Assembly (NCBI GenBank): GCA_002457315.1 | Contig: NTKI01000004.1 | Span: 34,748 to 98,747 of the forward strand | Direction: 5' to 3' | DNA from: Rhodothermaeota bacterium MED-G19 | GTDB taxonomy: Bacteria > Bacteroidota > Bacteroidia > Cytophagales > MED-G16 | Length of the DNA stretch: 64,000 bases | In this document: piece after piece, positions 62,972 to 64,000 of the stretch | Position numbering within the stretch: the first letter of the stretch is position 1 | How the letters are laid out: every line of letters begins with the position of its first letter | Program-made: the position numbers and the translations under genes | Notes under the pieces: generated by a model | Databases searched by the model: none | Told to the model about the DNA's origin: nothing | The model's input: the letters and a program-made list of their open reading frames with translations, nothing else

Positions 62972-64000
62972 TTAAGACACAATCTTCATCAAATTTGAGT
63001 ATTCCTTTATTTTCTAGTTTAACAATATAGAATATATCAGAACTTTTAGTTTTTAACATTCTAGAATGAACTATTTTATCTTCTGGATAATTAGAGTTTA
63101 CATATTCAATAATACAGTCTGGAACTTCATCTCCTCTAAGTTTTTTAGACCTATCCTTTTTACCCTTTTTGCCATCTCCCCTACACTCCATAGAAATTTT
63201 CTTCATTTCATCCTCATTGTTTACAGTAACAGTTAGTAATTCTTCATCCTCCTTTTCTACAATTATTTCAACAGGAAAAATTAACTTTGGTCTTTTCATA
63301 GAAAAAATAGATGTATCACGATTATTTTTATACCAATCTTCAATTTTCTTATGATCTTCTTCACTTGTAATTTCAATAACTGAGGAATCTGGCATCGAAA
63401 AACTAAAAGGCATCACAATTTCAAAACACCTACCTTCATCCTTTTCATCAACTTTAGAACAAGAAGAAATTAATTCTCTCATTTCTTCATCTTCAGTAAT
63501 TTCAATAACTTTTTCATCTCCCTCTTCATCAATAATTGATACACTAACCGGTAAGACAACTCTTGGTCTTTTTTCAATTTGAGAATTATTTCTATACCAT
63601 AAATCAACTTTTTCTTTATCGCTTTCCTTTTCTATTGTAATGACACTGCTATCAGGCATCATTAATGAGAATGGCATAACATATTCAAAACATCTAAAGT
63701 CTTTGTCCTCTCTGTCTTTATCCTCTTTGTCTTTATCCTCTCTGTCTTTATCCTCTTTGTCTTTATCTTCTCTGTCTTTATCCTCTTTCTTATCTCCTTC
63801 TGAACTATTAATCTTTCCTTTTTTATAATTATCCTTAAGAAAGGGATGATCCCTATCTAATTTAAAATTACCATCTTCATCAAATGAAAGACTCATTTGA
63901 TTGTCTAAATCAGCTTCAAAACCATAAGTTTTCTTTCCAATTAAAACATAAGATGTATTTACACTATTTGAAGAAAAATTAGTTTCAATAAATTCTTTAG
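62964..64000 (-). CDS. Partial protein with two duplicated domains, PepSY-like end and Asp/Lys repeat; 5' end outside the window
   Basis: The frame is open from base 64000 (upstream codons ...IETNFSSNSVNTSYVLIG) with no stop, so the Met at 63896 is internal and the true start lies beyond the window. It has a low-complexity EDKDR/EDKDK stretch, two homologous ~85-residue domains (CFEYVMPFSLMMPDSSVI... and CFEIVMPFSFSMPDSSVI..., each ending with acidic DEEMRELISSC or DEMKKISMEC), then a PepSY-like segment (VPDCIIEYVNSNYPEDKIV) with a final FDEDCVLID. The paired C..MPDSSVI domains occur in other flavobacterial exported proteins of unknown role, as I recall. Export not shown, as the N-terminus is missing. 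Confidence 0.65.
   Translation of the reverse strand, partial: KEFIETNFSSNSVNTSYVLIGKKTYGFEADLDNQMSLSFDEDGNFKLDRDHPFLKDNYKKGKINSSEGDKKEDKDREDKDKEDKDREDKDKEDKDREDKDFRCFEYVMPFSLMMPDSSVITIEKESDKEKVDLWYRNNSQIEKRPRVVLPVSVSIIDEEGDEKVIEITEDEEMRELISSCSKVDEKDEGRCFEIVMPFSFSMPDSSVIEITSEEDHKKIEDWYKNNRDTSIFSMKRPKLIFPVEIIVEKEDEELLTVTVNNEDEMKKISMECRGDGKKGKKDRSKKLRGDEVPDCIIEYVNSNYPEDKIVHSRMLKTKSSDIFYIVKLENKGILKFDEDCVLID
63701..63788 (-). repeat. 15-bp tandem repeat encoding EDKDR/EDKDK
   Basis: About six units of TCTGTCTTTATCCTC / TTTGTCTTTATCCTC on the plus strand (alternating first bases) encode an alternating EDKDR, EDKDK run on the minus strand. All units keep the frame. The string is not exactly regular at the ends. 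Confidence 0.85.

Noticed and set aside
63640..63828. Plus-strand SLSSLSLSSLS-rich frame near the right edge
   Set aside because: It is the antisense reading of the EDKDR repeat in the edge gene.
63896..63896. Met at 63896 as the real start of the edge gene
   Set aside because: The same frame is open for at least 34 codons upstream to the window edge with no stop, so the gene more likely begins outside.

Overview
The window is a compact, visibly AT-rich bacterial chromosome segment that most likely comes from a marine member of the Flavobacteriia (Bacteroidota). Evidence: type IX secretion sorting domains (C-terminal 'PNP..' type A domains at 30297-32078 and 33238-37539, and a gliding-motility type B domain at 48489-49835); PorT-like barrels; DUF5683 next to parAB; DUF6090; a zinc-ligand-less DnaG of the kind I recall from flavobacteria; almost no Shine-Dalgarno sequences; and TAnnTTTG -7 promoter boxes in front of several genes. 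Genes are packed with 1-20 bp overlaps, and no gene-free stretch reaches 300 bp. I see no prophage, insertion sequence, CRISPR array or defence island.

Layout. 1-6345 (-): a complete-order trp operon, trpE-G-D-C-F-B-A (trpA cut by the window edge), preceded by a leader peptide with tandem Trp codons and an intrinsic terminator touching the trpE start, i.e. a transcription attenuator. 6355-8050 (-): an AlkB-type membrane hydroxylase and a beta-barrel protein. 8124-9103 (+): SRP RNA, a 68-aa protein and FtsE. 9098-11183 (-): TPR protein and CCA-adding enzyme. 11296-17929 (+): pyrG, yidC, parA, parB, DUF5683, lepB. 17930-18595 (-): ung. 18634-22632 (+): coiled-coil protein, rpsF-rpsR-rplI, and a PriA homologue that has lost its helicase motifs. 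22629-27135 (-): dnaG-ribBA-unknown-surE operon. 27207-32078 (+): mrp, NifU-like, ddl, PASTA protein, T9SS cargo. 32064-38387: HAD hydrolase, a CAU tRNA, and a 1433-aa NHL/thrombospondin-type-3 repeat secreted protein. 38462-44304: a mixture of lipoprotein, DinB-like, MscS, POT transporter, unknown and D-threonine-aldolase-like genes. 44371-46397 (+): an ECF sigma factor with a barrel, a membrane protein and a CpxP/Spy-like protein. 46415-55442: phosphoesterase, a 52-aa basic protein, hisS, T9SS type B protein, ybaB, glycosyltransferase, a large lipoprotein, pdhB, ffh. 55527-64000: YfhO protein, two stand-alone plug-domain lipoproteins, a DUF1295 methyltransferase-like protein, GH97 glucosidase, DUF4396, and a partial repeat-containing protein running off the right edge.

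How genes fit together. Most are housekeeping: tryptophan synthesis, replication/restart (dnaG, priA), chromosome segregation (parAB), protein targeting and insertion (SRP RNA, Ffh, YidC, LepB all lie in this window), translation (S6, S18, L9, HisS, CCA enzyme, tRNA) and envelope. The accessory layer is surface and export: T9SS cargos, barrels, lipoproteins. The observations I would pursue first are the helicase-dead PriA, the Trp-codon attenuator, the paired plug-only lipoproteins, start codons lying 5-8 nt behind -7 boxes (probable leaderless mRNAs), and a 52-aa basic gene whose 3' end doubles as a terminator for the opposite strand. No long repeat or foreign-looking island was found, and no single wholly new system is claimed.
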